Origin: Piper betle
Taxonomy: Eukaryota; Streptophyta; Magnoliopsida; Piperales; Piperaceae
Direction: 5' to 3'
DNA length: 64,000 nucleotides
NCBI GenBank assembly: GCA_033002965.1
Contig: JAURVB010012979.1
Location: 98,475 to 162,474, forward strand
Below, in pieces: positions 1 to 12,889 of the stretch; the stretch's first letter is position 1, and each line of letters begins with the position of its first letter. A program made the translations under genes and the position numbers. The notes beneath the pieces are model-generated. The model had not been told where the DNA came from. It was given only the letters and a program-made list of their open reading frames with translations, and made no database searches.

Positions 1-2004
1 CTTTCTTCGTTGTCATCCACCTGCTTCTAAAGAATAGATTGAAGAAACTACTAATTCCTAAAAACTCGAAAAACCAACGGTACCAGTACCCGAAAAAATG
101 TCATTTTGAATAATTCATCATGTCAATGCATTTCTCACATTAACATCATAACTAGCCATAACCAACTAGCACGAGGTGCCACAATCGCAATTCCGATAAA
201 AATCTTCAAAGAACTCCAAGAACAAAAAATGAAGATGTGTAATTCTTATGAACATGACAACATCCAGTATATCGAACCTGTTGATTCAGAGCTCCTGATT
301 CAATACAATACAATGGGAAGCTTGGTCAAGTAGCCAGTGATGAGCATCTTGAATACGTTACCTTGAAAGATTGGTCAAACAATCGATGAAACAAATGATG
401 ATTATTTTGCAATAACTCAAAAGCATAATAAGCAAAGGACAGCGCACGTAATGGAAAACCTTGCCACTTGGGTCCCCTTCTCACGTCTTGATCACCTACC
501 TTGTCTTTGTAGCTCTCATTCTGCTGGCCACCAAAAACAAGAGTTCATTCTAGCAGCATTCTTCCACGCTATATCATCAATGGCTCCTCGGATGGTCTAT
601 TCAATCTTTTTTGGACCTGTTCAACAAGAGAAGTAAATAACACCAAATAGATTCTATGTGTCATTTAACCTCATCCTGTTTTCTACCAGGAGTGGGAGAC
701 AAACAAAATCACAAACCATTTAGATTTCTGGGTTCTACAGAAACAACCCTTTTTCTCATTTCATGATATTCAAACTTGGGTCTTTTTTCTCATTACAAGA
801 TATTCCCGGTGAAATTGATCGTCACAAGTTCTAATAGAGACAAAATGTGAGGTGAAAAGAGTACATATGCAGGCACTTGATGAACTAAGATTAGAGTCGG
901 TCAGTTTCTAGCCTGGAAATGTATATATCATAATACTTCTCAGCCTCCCAAGCACAGTATAACAGTCGACTATGCCTCCATAAGCTCCAAGATGGTCATT
1001 CGGGCATTTCAACTCTCCTTTTCTCTGTCCGGCAAGCAAATCTGTAATGTTCAAGACATTATTTTGCTTGCCAATTATACACTTGATGAGATCAGAGTAA
1101 AATGAAGTTCCAACACACACTTGCTCAGTTCATTTTCCGGCTACTTTCTTTTGCAGCGTGTCATTTTGATACAACATCAACATTTAAAAACAATGTTACA
1201 GGTTTACACGGTGAACATAAAAAAATACAACTACAGGTGGAAAAACTACAACAATCATTGATCAACATAATACAAACAACTAACCCTTCAATTCTGTGGA
1301 CAGCAATTTATTTCTTCAAATGGTAACACAAATCAAATTTTGCATTAAATTTCCTCCGAAGATAAGATTGAGCTAAGCATGGTATTTGAATCAAAGCAGT
1401 AAGCTTGCAAGTTGAGAGACGGTAGGATGATTGGATGCATCAACATGACCAACCTCCAACTGTGGCACCAATATAACTATTGCAAATAGAAGAAGCATGT
1501 TGAAAATGAAAATATAAAAGATTCATGTCTCCGCCAAAGCTTTGCTAGCAACCTCAGCGTAGCCACTGTCGCTTGAAGGAGTGCGCCACAGAAATCCAAT
1601 TGAAAAGTCTCCTGAAAACAATCACAACATAATATAACAGTAATAAAATTACACAAAATAGACAGGAAAAATTGATTTTTCATAAAATACTTAATGACCG
1701 TTCTGCATTTATAACAGTAATTATAATAACACACTTTTGTGCTGTTTAATGCATTTATAGAGACCATCACGTAGTTTTATAGCTGATGACAACAATTGTG
1801 CAATGACAATGCAAAATTCAGCATCAATATCGTCATGAAATATAAGTGCCAGGCTTCTAATCATCTCAGCATGGAAAGAGAAGGAGACTCACCATCATAC
1901 CTGATCAGAAAATAAATTTTTCACCACCAAAGAACCATGAGTTTGCAACACTTGACCAATTACCAGAGTCCAGAGATTTCCTTTACATTTTGAATATTTT
2001 GACA
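1..2004. other. AT-rich stretch without a supported gene
   Basis: Several short open frames occur on both strands (for example 908-1120 minus and 1477-1770 minus), but none shows a recognisable domain or a consistent splice pattern. The piece near 1613-1527 on the minus strand has a good acceptor and is open to a stop. It may be a terminal exon of the unknown gene upstream of it on that strand. I see no clear repeat boundaries here. Confidence 0.4.
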
Positions 2005-3051
2005 TCACAAGTCTGTGGATGCGCCAAGTGAATGAATGATTTCATCAAAGTTCTCATCTGCAAAATCCGGAAAATTTTATGCTTTCAGAGATGTATCTTA
2101 CATTCCACAATTTCCACAGCGCAACTTTTAATAATCAAAGGAACAACAGAAACATAAGAAGCCAAAGGAAGTTGACAGAAATGTTAACAAAAGATCAACA
2201 TGACAGGTCAATCCGTTTCCATTTTCACTTTTCTATTTATCAAATCAACGTGCCTCAGTATAAATCCCGATGTTATCAGTCTCACAAGATTAAGTTCCCG
2301 AACAGATCAATGTAAATGCTATTGATGTGCTCTCTTAAGGCAGGTCATATCAATATTAGTGGTCGGCATCCTCTGCTTTTAATCCATCCAACACCAGCCA
2401 ACCAAGTTTCTATTAACACCTCCATCAAAGAGGGCCACATCCTAATATAATATCTAAGAAACAGACTAGAGACATTAGAATCCTATTTACAAACAGAAAA
2501 AAAAGAGAGAAAAAAATTCACTTTATCAAAAAAAGCAGAAAAAAATCACATTCCTAGTAACAATGCACACAATAATAATAAGGCTGACTCTGATGAAATC
2601 CTTTCAAAAATTAACTACCAACCCAGTTCTTCTCAGTTCTGACAAAAAAAAAATCAATGCTACCAACATAGAACCATCTTCTCAGAAAATGAGCTCTCAT
2701 GACAATCTAGTCTCTAAACTAAATTACATATCATAGCACTTGCACTCAAATACAGCAAATCAAATTTAAAAATCTATTGACAATCTGGCCTCTAAGCATT
2801 AGAATTTTCTTTCCTCCCCCACAAGCTCACAAGCATTTCATTTCACAGTAAAATCATCCACACCATTTTTCTCAATCAAAAACATGAACAAATCAAAGAA
2901 CTGGTACCAAGCAGCTGATCAGCCGACAATTCAACGATTCTACCACAAAGGACATATTGAAGAAGGAGAAAGCACCAACCTTTATACGCATGGAGCTTCT
3001 CCGGCCGAGAAGTGTTTCGCCGGAGTTGGGGAGGGAAGAAGAGAGGCTCAT
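2005..3051 (-). CDS. Candidate minus-strand gene, product unknown
   Basis: A short open first exon starts at an ATG at 3051 and runs to 2980, giving 24 codons beginning MSLSSSLPNS, followed by a GTTGGT donor. It is GC-rich, unlike its surroundings. A possible last exon follows a TTTTGCAG acceptor (2057-2005) and reads ENFDEIIHSLGASTDL then stop. The phases of these two pieces do not join directly, so at least one middle exon would be needed, and I did not find it. Another exon-like piece, with an acceptor at about 1613 and ending in ASKALAET then stop near 1527, could be an alternative 3' end. I recognise no family. This could equally be non-coding transcript or chance. Confidence 0.22.
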
Positions 3052-3079
3052 CTCGCCGGAGCTCCCTCGATTATGTGAA

Positions 3080-3860
3080 AATTACTGACCAGGCCCAATC
3101 TAGACAAATGGGCCCAATTCAAACAATAATGCCCAATTCAAAGCCAATAATTGGGCCCATTTACGTTCATCATAATTGAACCTAATTTCGTAACATGATA
3201 TTATTATGGAGCTAACTCGCTAATCATTCCATCTTATAGATAATTACGATGTTAATTAACATTAATTTCATTACCTTCTCATTCCCAATAAAATCTTCTA
3301 ATGCAGACAAACACCATTTTTCAATCATTTTGATTAGACAAAAAAACTTATGTACTAATCCACATGAATCATTCTCATCGATTCATAAATATTCATGCAC
3401 CTTGAAAATTAACCAAAGATCAAATGTTTGTACCGAAAATTTTCAATAATTACTACAAGCTTAATTATAAGACTTATGCTATACCTACATTCGTCTCAAA
3501 CGTCCTCCACCCACGTTATAAAAATAAGGGTAAGTATTAATTATGATCCAAAAAATCTGACTTGGGTACTTGTGCAAGGATGCGGATTGAGAACGTCGGT
3601 ACAAGATTTTTCTAATTATAATGAGGATAAGGTGGACACCATGCAGTTAGTTTACTCTTATCAGCAAAATTAAATGCTAATTATGGTTATTACCCAAGTT
3701 CTTGTTTCTGCATTTCTGCCTTATCCTTCACTAATCACGTTACTATGTTCCTCGCAAGGATAAAAGATCCGAAAAACAGTGATTTAATGTTTTATTGTAC
3801 GTGGTTTTCATGAATGTCTAATATCTTTATATATGTGTATGCATATATAAAGGAGATATG
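3080..3860. other. Intergenic AT-rich spacer
   Basis: No gene is supported between the unknown candidate and the beta-galactosidase relic. The segment 3090-3165 carries several copies of a GGGCCCAATT-like motif and its reverse complement, possibly promoter elements of the candidate gene on the minus strand. The rest is plain AT-rich DNA. Confidence 0.4.
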
Positions 3861-3871
3861 CGATGGAGTAT

Positions 3872-4039
3872 ATGGGGAGGATGGGGGTCTGATCAGACAA
3901 GTCTGCTTGCTCTCTCTTGCTGTTCTTGTTTCTTGTTCTTGGGTATGCATGCTCTGCTACTGATGTTTCATATGATGGAAGAAGAATCAAAATTGATGGC
4001 CAGCGGCGAATTCTTATCTCTGGTTCTATTCGCGAAGAT
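3872..4039 (+). pseudogene. Beta-galactosidase (GH35) exon-1 relic
   Basis: The frame from the ATG at 3872 reads MGRMGV and then hits TGA at 3890. After that stop it continues as a hydrophobic signal-peptide-like stretch (LLLFLFLVLGYACSA). The start of the plant GH35 catalytic domain follows: a TDVSYDGR block, then IDGQRRILISGSI. In the family the next residues are HYPRSTPE; here the match stops at SIRED and no further exon follows in 3.9-4.4 kb. So this is a 5' fragment with a nonsense codon at position 7 and no catalytic region. Family assignment rests on remembered plant BGAL N-termini and is fairly secure. The fragment is too short to be a functional enzyme. Confidence 0.7.
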
Positions 4040-7000
4040 GGTATATGTTTATCCATGCACGTCTTTGTGTACCATCTTCCCAATACACCTTTTAGCAAGC
4101 ATAATGATTCTTTAGCCCAGAAACTGTAAATGTTGTTATCATGATCTTTAATATTAGGTGGAATATGAAATGTATTTTAACATTATAAAACAGTGGTATA
4201 GATGAACCTGTTAATCTGATAATGGATAAAAGAATCAAGCAACTTGTTCAACAGCAATAACAGAGAAAAAGAAAAAAGTGAGATCGGTCGTACAAGGAAA
4301 AGAGAATGAGCAAGCCAGACTGAACCTGATAATTTCATCCGCACCTCAAAGATGCAGCACCAACATATCCAAACTTGACCAAAGAAATAATTTGGCATTA
4401 ACTACTATTGGCCTTTAAGAAATGCTCAACAGTATGCAGCGATTCATCAGCAAATTGCTGGAAGCGTTCGAGTTCTCGCAAAATTGTCTCCATTTCTGGC
4501 CTGTCCTTGCGGCGGAGCTCTGCACACCTCAACGCTAGACTACCGAGTTCCATGCTCTCCTTCACTGGCCAGTCATGGACAGAATGATCTAGCATTTCGT
4601 GGAAACTCCGGGACTCCATTGCAATTTCCACACTATGAGCCAGACCCATGGGTGGCTTGGCAGTAAGAAGCTGCATAAGAATAATACCAAACGCAAAAAT
4701 ATCAGACTTGACTCCTAGCAAACCAGTTTTCTGGTACTCGGGATCAATGTAGCAAAATGTCCCAGCAGCTGCAGTCATTTTGTACTGACTAATGGCATCA
4801 ACAGAAGAAAGTGGAATGAGACGAGAAAGGCCGACGTCTGAAATTTTGCTCCCAAAGCTGTGGTCAAGGAGAATATTGCCGGGCTTGAGATCACGATGAA
4901 CAACTGGCTCGGGCTTATTCAGGTGGAGAAAGTGGAGAGCAGTCGCTATCTCAGCTGCTATCTTCAATCGAAGTTGCCAAGGTAAAGGAGTTCCATTATT
5001 TCGGCTAAAGAGATGATCTTCGAGGCTTCCCTCAGACATGCACTCATATACTAAGCAACCATACTCTGGGCAAGCACCAAGGAGAATAACCAAGTTGGGG
5101 TGGCGAATGGAACTTAGAACTTCTACCTGGGAAAAAATGGCAATTAAGTGAACAAATGGCCGTCAACTTGTTTCAGACAAAAGGTAGCATTAACAATCTC
5201 TACCCCCTCAACTATGTGCAAAATTTCCGATTCTTCGCAGACAAAATCTCAGGTGAACCGGTAGTTTTTTATTTTTCTAGACATCTCAAAATGTGTTTCA
5301 CTCCTAGCTCTTCACGACTTTGCTTGTCCAATGGAGGGCTTCTGTCTTTCCCCTGCAAGGAGGAAAAGGTCACTACCAGATAATGTAGTTTTTCCCATTG
5401 CCATGCATACCAAACATATAAGACAAGACAAATTAGAAGGAAGTGCACCTTATCATGATAACCATATAATATTTAACATATACTGTTTAGTACCAACTGC
5501 AAACTAATAAGTAGCATGTCTTTTGAGCACATAGCTGTCATTTAGAAAGGCAGCGCAAAGAAAAGATAAGCACCTCTATAACAAAGCTTCTGTCTTTGAG
5601 GTGATAGTTATTGTAAAAGTCATCAGTCTCTAACTCCTCCTGCAGTCCATTGCACTTATTAACATGAAATGATAGTAAGGCATTTGTAACGCAAGCAAAG
5701 CCGCTTTTTAGAGGCTGCTAAAGTGGAAAAAATAAAATGCAATTATTGGTCGCCACCAGATGCAGCATTCAATATATGCCTACTGAAAACTATTTTAGCA
5801 AAAGGTAGATATCAGTAATCTCATGTTACAGAGCATTTCCAACTTTTTACCAATGAAAGCATTTGCTGTGACATTGAAGGACTGGAGCCCAGACATCAAA
5901 ATAAGACCTGCATGCAGATCACCAGGCGGTAATAACAGGTATTGATCAGAAAACACATAACCAAGCAGCTCACTGTTCATTGACTTAAGTTAGTCTGATA
6001 TTTGAAAAAAAACTAGTCTGACTTTACCATAGAATTAGAAGACCAGCCAGAACCATCGGCCTCCTGGGATACTGGTGAATGCAGACATCTATACGTTTCA
6101 TAAGAACTGGAACCAGATGAATTTGACCAAACTCCACGACCAAGTTTTGGTAAACCATAGTTTCTCGTGCAGTCACTTGACGTGGACACAGATGAACTTG
6201 CTTCTCCAGATCTCCTGGAGTCAATACTTCTGGTGAACTCATTTCCATACAATTCATGGTAACTCGATCCAGCTGAACTGGAGCGAGGTGTGCCACTAAA
6301 TCCTTTTGCATTATTATTCTTTTTATTTTCATCATGGTACAAGAAGTCATTGGGCATCCCGGCTGTCTTTAAGAACTGACTACCAGAGTCCAGACTATCA
6401 TGCATCACGGCAAAATTCTGCTCAGTGTCACTCCCGGTTGGACTTGTGGATGAACTCACACTCTGATATGAAAAACTGAATGGCGTTCTATTGCTGTTTC
6501 CAAATGAACTTGGGCAGGAATTCGCATTCCGAAAGGAATGATCATCGTAGCCATTAACTTGGTTGACATCATGAATCCTGCAAAACATTCATCATATAAA
6601 CAGTTAAAGGTTCTGTTTTTAAATATAGCTCGTTTAAAAGAAATATGCATATGCAATATCATCATGTAAGAGACAAGAGGACACAATCAAATAAGGCAGA
6701 ACATTAAATTTCCCAGCTCGCCACTATAAGTTTGAGATTTAATCATCAAACTCAGAGAGTGACTGCCCTCGTTAAAACGGCCAGTGCTAATAAGAAAGTT
6801 CAGAGAGTGAAACATTGGATAAGATATTCGATGGCAACCTTGATACCTCTCCAACTGGGTCATTAATATCTGGATCACCTAGACAAAAACACAAACTAAT
6901 ATTATTGAAAGGTTTAGGATGAGAAAGGCAGATATCAATAACATTGCAAGATGCACACTTTTAGTAGATATATATGAATTTCCAGTGGCTTCAGAAAGGT

Positions 7001-7330
7001 GGGTTGCGGGTTTAGAAGCTGCATTCTTATTGGGATGTGGAGCAGGCCGAATTGATGAAATTTTCCCTTTCACTATAACATATATGGAGCAGAAATCTGG
7101 CGCAAGTTTTGAAACAGAGGTAGGTACATCAGCATGCCTAAAAGTTCTGTAGATAGGAAGGGAAATGTAGAACAATAATTATATTTATTGAAAAAGTATG
7201 GAAGCTCAACTTAGAATTCTGTAGATATGAAACAAAAATTACGTTCCTGATCTTTACACAACCAGATCATGATCAACTGGAAAAAAAGGAGGGAAAAACA
7301 TCAACCCTGCCATTTACCCAAGAACATGCT

Positions 7331-10158
7331 TGTAAAATCCGCGACTCGAGTCAGGGTTTTATAATCGTTAGCCGGTCGGTTCGACCGTAGTCCGAGTTGG
7401 TTCAACTTTCAGAACACGTGTGCGGGGCCGAGGTGACATATGCATGTAGTCATATAGTCAAATATGATGTAGTATAATATGCATCAGCAGACTGAGTTAT
7501 CAGTAAATATGAGAGTATACAGTTGATGATTTTATTTTTTATGTTGTGACCATAGAATTAGTTTAGGCGCATTAGATGGTATTCGGGTGGGTTATTAGTT
7601 ATATAGCATGTCATTTGGGCGTTGTTGTGTTTATTTTATTTTATGAGATTTTTCCATATTTTTCTAGATTTTTTAGAATTTATTACGAACTAGTTATTAT
7701 TTTGACTCGAGTAGGAATCGAGTCAATACTTATTTACGAGTTTGCCACTAGGGGTGTTTTTCTCCCTCCCGACACTTCCTCACCCAAACCCTACCACCGC
7801 CGCCACCGCTCGCCAATGCCGCACAGCCACCGATCAACGCTGCCCCGCCCCGCCGTGCAGTTGCCGTGCCGCCACGACACCGAAATCACCCCACAAGCCG
7901 CGACTCCCCCTTGTCGATTTGCCGCCGTCCGGGCCGCGCCGTCACCGCCGTGACCCCGACAACCACCACCTTAACCTCGCCGACATTTCCCCCATCATCC
8001 CGACCGCTGTCGAGGATGGCCGTAGCCCCGATCGGAGCACGCCGTCGCCACCGCCAACAACCATCGCCGCCCCGGCTACCCTGTTTGACACCACTATTGG
8101 ACCAAGCTCATTGAGCTGGTGCCGATAGACCCCTGATTGCCCCGTCCAAAATTATCGCCGGAAAACCACCGGAATCTGCCAGAAAGCCACTGACACTCGC
8201 CGGAAAACCGCCGAACCGCCGGAAAATTGGATTCGTGGGAAATTTGCCTAATCATCCGCCGAACGCACCCGGTCAAATCCGATCGGACTTCGGACGCCGC
8301 TAGGTGCCGAATTCGAGTTTTGAGCCACGAAACGGAAACCCTAGCCGTCGCCGATTTTCGACGACGCGAGGTATAAATTACTCCGACGTAAATTCTTAAG
8401 TTTTGTAATTATTAGGGAAGCATGCTAGACTAGATAATTAGATGAATTTTCGTGTTTTTGACGTGTTTGTATGTTTGTGTGTAATTTAATAAAAATTATG
8501 AAATTGGTTGATTGATGAGTGTTAAAATGGAAAAGTAAGGAATTAATTAGGTGAACTAATTAATTACCCTGACTTCATGAGACGTAGATTAAAAACTCAC
8601 TAGGATTGACTTAGGATGAATGTGTGATGATTGATGCGTGATAGCGTTGATTGTGTGTGCATGCTATAGGATGTGTGATTCATCATGCGGACGTTAGCTT
8701 TTAGCTTGATTGTGTAGGTACGGTGTAGGAGCTCGCCGCCTAGGTGCGTGGACCCGTTTGGAGCTTCTACCAGGTCCGTTTAGGACTCGTTCTCTGTTTT
8801 TACGCTACTCTATTGTGTATTTGATTTATCGTGTGCAAGACGAGTTAAATGACATTTTATCGGATCCCACTTAACTCGGGTCATTTAGCCAACAATTTTC
8901 TGGATTAATAACCCTCGAGGATAAGATCCCTCGAGCTTGTTTTCGAAAATAAGATCCACCTCAAGTTACCTTCGGGCCTATTATAATAAATCCCAACCCA
9001 GCCCTATAAATAATTTTATCGAGTTTTCAGTGAGACAAGATGAGATGAATCGACTTGCACGTACCATGAGCGGATGTTGTGACAGTCAAAGCGGGCTCTT
9101 GATTAGTACCAACAGACTGTTCCATTCTCGAAGGATCCTGACAACTCCGCGTTTGAGTTCCTCACACCCGGAGGACATGGAGGTTTATGGGTACTGTTTA
9201 ATACAACGCATATCCAGACTTGTAGTTCAAAGGGTATTAAAAGCGACTGTCTGAGAGTACTCGGCCTACATGCTCAAGGCCAGGAAAGATATGGAGGTTC
9301 AGAGAGGGCTTAGGATAAAAGTTTCACGTGAAGTACTGAAAAAGAAGTGTCGTGAGCGGCACAGTACCAGATAGATCGGGATGCTATTGAGTCAGCTGCT
9401 CGACGGCTCCTCTGTAGTTGCCCTTATGAGAGTTCTTGAGGAAGATATATATGATGGTTTGCTTTCCATGAGAGTTTGCTCTCATGTTTCAGTTTGATAT
9501 TAGTTATTTTCGGACCAGTGACACCCGTTGTTGACGTTTTTCTATATATATGTAGGTGAGAAATGCAAGGGATGAAAATTGTCGGGACTGCGGAGGAGCA
9601 GCACGGAACCGCGCACATATGTACCTACCGCGTGTAATGTATAATGATGGTGTGTTAATGCTGTGTGAATGATAATTAGGATGTTTTTGTCTTGATGAAT
9701 TGCTTATTATGAAACGAACGGATAATTGTGAATGAGTAGGAAGCCTTGGAGTTCAGACTCGGCTCAGATGAAAATAAATGAGATAATGATGAATGCTACG
9801 GTAGATTGTCATGTTTTATCGTATTTTGATAAAATATTTATATACCCTTGTTGTGGACAGGTTGGCCCTTATTGCACTTTTAGGGAGATTCTGTCTGTTT
9901 TTCTGTAAAAATTAATAAATTTTTAATTAAAATTTCTTGTTATTGCATGGTTTTGTTTTGCTTGCACATCATAGCATGCATGTAGGACTACGTTAGAACC
10001 CACGCATCCCATCCATGCATTTCATGTTTGCATCTCCATCTTGAGACACCGAGGGCAGATCCGGGTCGGCTTAACCGAACCCAGTAGATTAGCGAACGGT
10101 TCGGTTGCCGGTGACATTTTTCGGTCGGTTCACGGGTGAGCCGAAATGGGGTGTTAGA
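7331..10158 (+). mobile_element. Solo LTR, probably Ty3/gypsy, in a coding exon
   Basis: The element starts TGTAAAATCC and ends GGGGTGTTAGA, about 2.83 kb, with no gag, protease, RT or integrase reading frame. It contains a GC-rich CCGCCACC-type leader region (about 7.75-8.35 kb) ending in GACGCGAGGTATAAATTA. In my memory that is typical of long Tekay-like gypsy LTRs. Flanking 5-mers are ATGCT (7326-7330) and AAGCT (10159-10163), a target-site duplication with one mismatch. Removing the insert and one copy restores on the minus strand the codons V-D-K-L-V-L-G, the family sequence of the USP exon, followed by a GT donor. The exact superfamily is inferred, not shown. Confidence 0.65.
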
Positions 10159-11221
10159 AAGCTTATCAACTGATTGGGAAACAACATAGTCAATTATTGC
10201 TTTAGCTACATCTGTCTCATCGATTATGACCTCTTTGCAATGTAGCTGCATAAATAGCAATAGCAAAGAGATAAAGCTTGCAAAACAAATAAAATTCATT
10301 CAATTTTTGCAAATAAAAAGCAAGTTTTGAAAATATGAATGAGAAAAAAAATCAATTCTAAGTATCTGAGGGCATTTTGAAGCAAGCATGCATCTATCTC
10401 ATTTGAAACTGCTAAGTACAAGAGTCAGAAAGCAGCGATATTTCAAGTTTGCAAGACAGCCCAAAATTTTCAATTCAGAATCAAGTAATGTCACCCCCAA
10501 CAGGTGCTAATCCCGCAATAGCTCATGTAAAGTTTTCAGTTTAAGAATTTGCCTTGTTAAATATCATACCCCTCGCTATTATAAAAACATTGAAAAGGCA
10601 AAAGAAGTTCTTTGGTCTGTGCATCACGCTGGTGAAAATAAGCTGCTACAACATCTTCATCCACTTCTGCAAGACACAAAATTGCATTTCATTGCATTAA
10701 TAAAGAATTCTGGTAAAAGCTTGAGTACTACATAACTGAATCAATGTAAATTTTAAACATCTATTTCCTCTTTTCTTTTTCTTATCAAGAAATTGATCAA
10801 GTATCATTTTCCTCCTCACTCGTGGAACTGTTATAGCCACTTGAAGGGTATCCAACATAAGATCATACATATTGATTTAGTTGCGAAATTCATTAATTGG
10901 CAAAGCTGGAGTTACATGTAAATGACCATGTCTATGATGTTGATGTTGTGGAGCAATTATTTGCTGACTAAACAAAACGTCCAAATAACAAAGGAAAAGA
11001 CCAACTCCAGGTTAGAATCAAGACATAAAAAGCGACGATCATCCAACGCCAGACCAGCTCTTCTTCTTCATCCACCAAATTCCAAAATGATGTGTGTCGA
11101 ATCCATTTTACACGATCCTATATCCAAACTCACTGAGTATCCCTGTTTAAGTATGAGTTTTGCATCATCCATTTAATTGTGAAACTAATATCGACGATCA
11201 ACAGTCTGTAAAGTATTGATT

Positions 11222-11600
11222 TGCATTTTGAAACAACACATGTCCTCTTCTTTTTCCACCTTATCCCAAAATATGGTCCAGGAACATAAATCTATTCTAC
11301 CATTCCACAAGATCGTGAACCATTCCAAAGTTCAATTCATGAACTATAAATCATTCAAAAAGAATTGGAAAAGTTCTTATGTACTAGCAATGCAATAAAT
11401 TCAACTACAGCAACATGCATCCTCTTCTTCTTCCACCTTATCCCAAAACATCAGGTTCATAGATTACATTCTACGGTTCTACCATTCCCCAAGATCATAA
11501 ACCATACAAAAGCTCAATTCATGATCTACAATTCATCTGAGATGAAATGCTCAAGTTTCTTTTGTACTAGCAATGCCATATATCCAACTACAGCAAAATA
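11222..11600. repeat. Tandem duplication of ~190 bp in intron 1
   Basis: Two diverged copies lie head to tail, about 11222-11410 and 11411-11600. Each contains a TTCCACCTTATCCCAAAA block, then CATAAA/CATAGATT, a CTACCATTCC(A/C)CAAGATC block, CAATTCATGA and TACTAGCAATGC. They lie in the large first intron of the disrupted USP-kinase gene. No coding function is evident. Confidence 0.65.
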
Positions 11601-11879
11601 CATCCAAATAACAAAATAAAATCCCACAAGGCCAGACTCAATGCATAAAATAACGAAAATCCAAAACCCTTTATTTTTTATATGAAAAATCTCAAAGAAA
11701 GGTATAATTGGGGCATTTTATTCGAAGCATTTGAGATAAATAAAACAAAAACAAGTTTTGCACCCCTTTTTTTTTATATTTTGCAATCATTTTGTAAAGA
11801 GTGCCTCCGCTATTTTATATTTTACCGATATTCAACCAAACACCTTTTTATCGGTTATCCTTGTAATTTTATTTTATTT

Positions 11880-12120
11880 TTTCAATATAAAGGCTCATTA
11901 TAATTTTATATTTTTCCAACAAAAAGGCTCAAAACATTTAGTGAAGACGACCGCTTTGTATTTTTCTAATATTTACCCAAACAACTTTTTATATGTTGTT
12001 GTAATTTTACATTTTCCTAATAAGAAGGCTCGGAATCCATTATAATTTATGTTTTTCCAACAAAAAGGCTTGAAAACTCAATTACGATTTTGCATTTTTC
12101 CAATGAAAAGGCTCAAATCT
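11880..12120. repeat. Short interspersed AAAAGGCTC-type repeat
   Basis: A motif of the form TTTTTCC(A)A(C/T)..AA(A/G)AAGGCT(C/T) recurs at irregular 40-60 bp spacing (around 11890, 11925, 12025, 12065 and 12105), separated by AT-rich spacer. It looks like a decayed minisatellite inside intron 1 of the USP-kinase gene. Confidence 0.5.
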
Positions 12121-12889
12121 CTTTTACATTGACAAAATTACCTCAACGAAATGTTGGAAAATAAAAAAGAGACGTTGATCCCTTTTTATTTTTTTCAAAC
12201 TCTTAAAACAAAACTTCTCGCGCTAAATGTAATGTTATCTCGTGAGTTATGTCACTTTTTATAATGAATAATAATAATAATCGGCTGCAAGACCTTACAC
12301 CTAATTTGGCCTCCTATTTATTAAATATCTGCGATGACAATTTTAAAATTTTAATAATAAATAAGGACTTTTACAATTATAATAAAAAAATTGTGATAAA
12401 ATTTTCTTATAGCAGCCAGCCAAACGCCCTCCCCCATTAAAATTAATAAAATCATTAAAAAATATAAAAGCTCACTTGTGGTGGTAACATTGGTGATCTT
12501 CCTCCTCACATGAAGAAGATGGAAGTCCTGGGTCGTGGAGATCAAATGGTCGGCGGCCCACTTGAGAGCGTGCTGGCTGCTCTTGTCGGCGCCGACGGCC
12601 ACCACCACCAGGCCGACGTTCTCCCTCTTCCCCAGCACTCAACCAAACCCCACCCCCGCGTTTGTTCGCAGAGAGCAACGGCGATGGGGGCGGGTCGAGC
12701 TCCATCAAAACCGCCACGGCCGCCGTGAACGGCGGTGGCGGTTACTTGCAACTTCCTCCCCCAACGAAGAGCAACGATTAACCAATGATTTGGTTTTAAC
12801 GAAGCGTATTTGGCTGTCGTTGGACGTTTTTGCCGACTTGTTGGGCAAAGCATGCAACGTTTGATTTAGTAGATTTATTATGGTTTAAT

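Larger units (their letters stand above)
4398..12717 (-). pseudogene. Universal-stress-protein/kinase gene, disrupted by an LTR
   Basis: In plants this family joins an N-terminal USP domain, a serine-rich linker and a Ser/Thr kinase (the receptor-like cytoplasmic kinases related to PUB U-box kinases; no U-box follows here). Exons read on the minus strand: 12717-12476 (USP start, VAVGADKSSQHALKWAADHL), 10666-10570 (VDEDVVAAYFHQRDAQTKEL), 10245-10159 (CKEVIIDETDVAKAIIDYV, ending VDK), its remainder at 7330-7318, then 7146-6959 (ADVPTSVSKLAPDFCSIYV), 6878-6839, 6577-6028 (Ser-rich linker), 5639-5574 and 5126-4398 (kinase C-lobe). The kinase part has HRDLKPGN and SDVGLS, the family's usual DVG. 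Phases fit from 7146 downward. Defects: a solo LTR splits the third exon; exon 1 needs a one-base correction in a C4 run at 12630; the exon-2 donor is out of phase; the glycine loop and VAxK lysine of the kinase are absent. It is probably non-functional unless some breaks are sequence errors. Confidence 0.75.

Noticed and set aside
2884..3078. Plus-strand 64-residue frame
   Set aside because: It is antisense to a better exon candidate starting with ATG at 3051 and shows no family features.
7742..8128. Proline-rich plus-strand protein of ~128 residues
   Set aside because: It lies in the GC-rich leader of the solo LTR; overlapping frames are all open because of base composition.
9988..10299. 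103-residue minus-strand frame as one protein
   Set aside because: Only its first part (after the acceptor at 10246) is the USP exon; the tail is LTR sequence read through.
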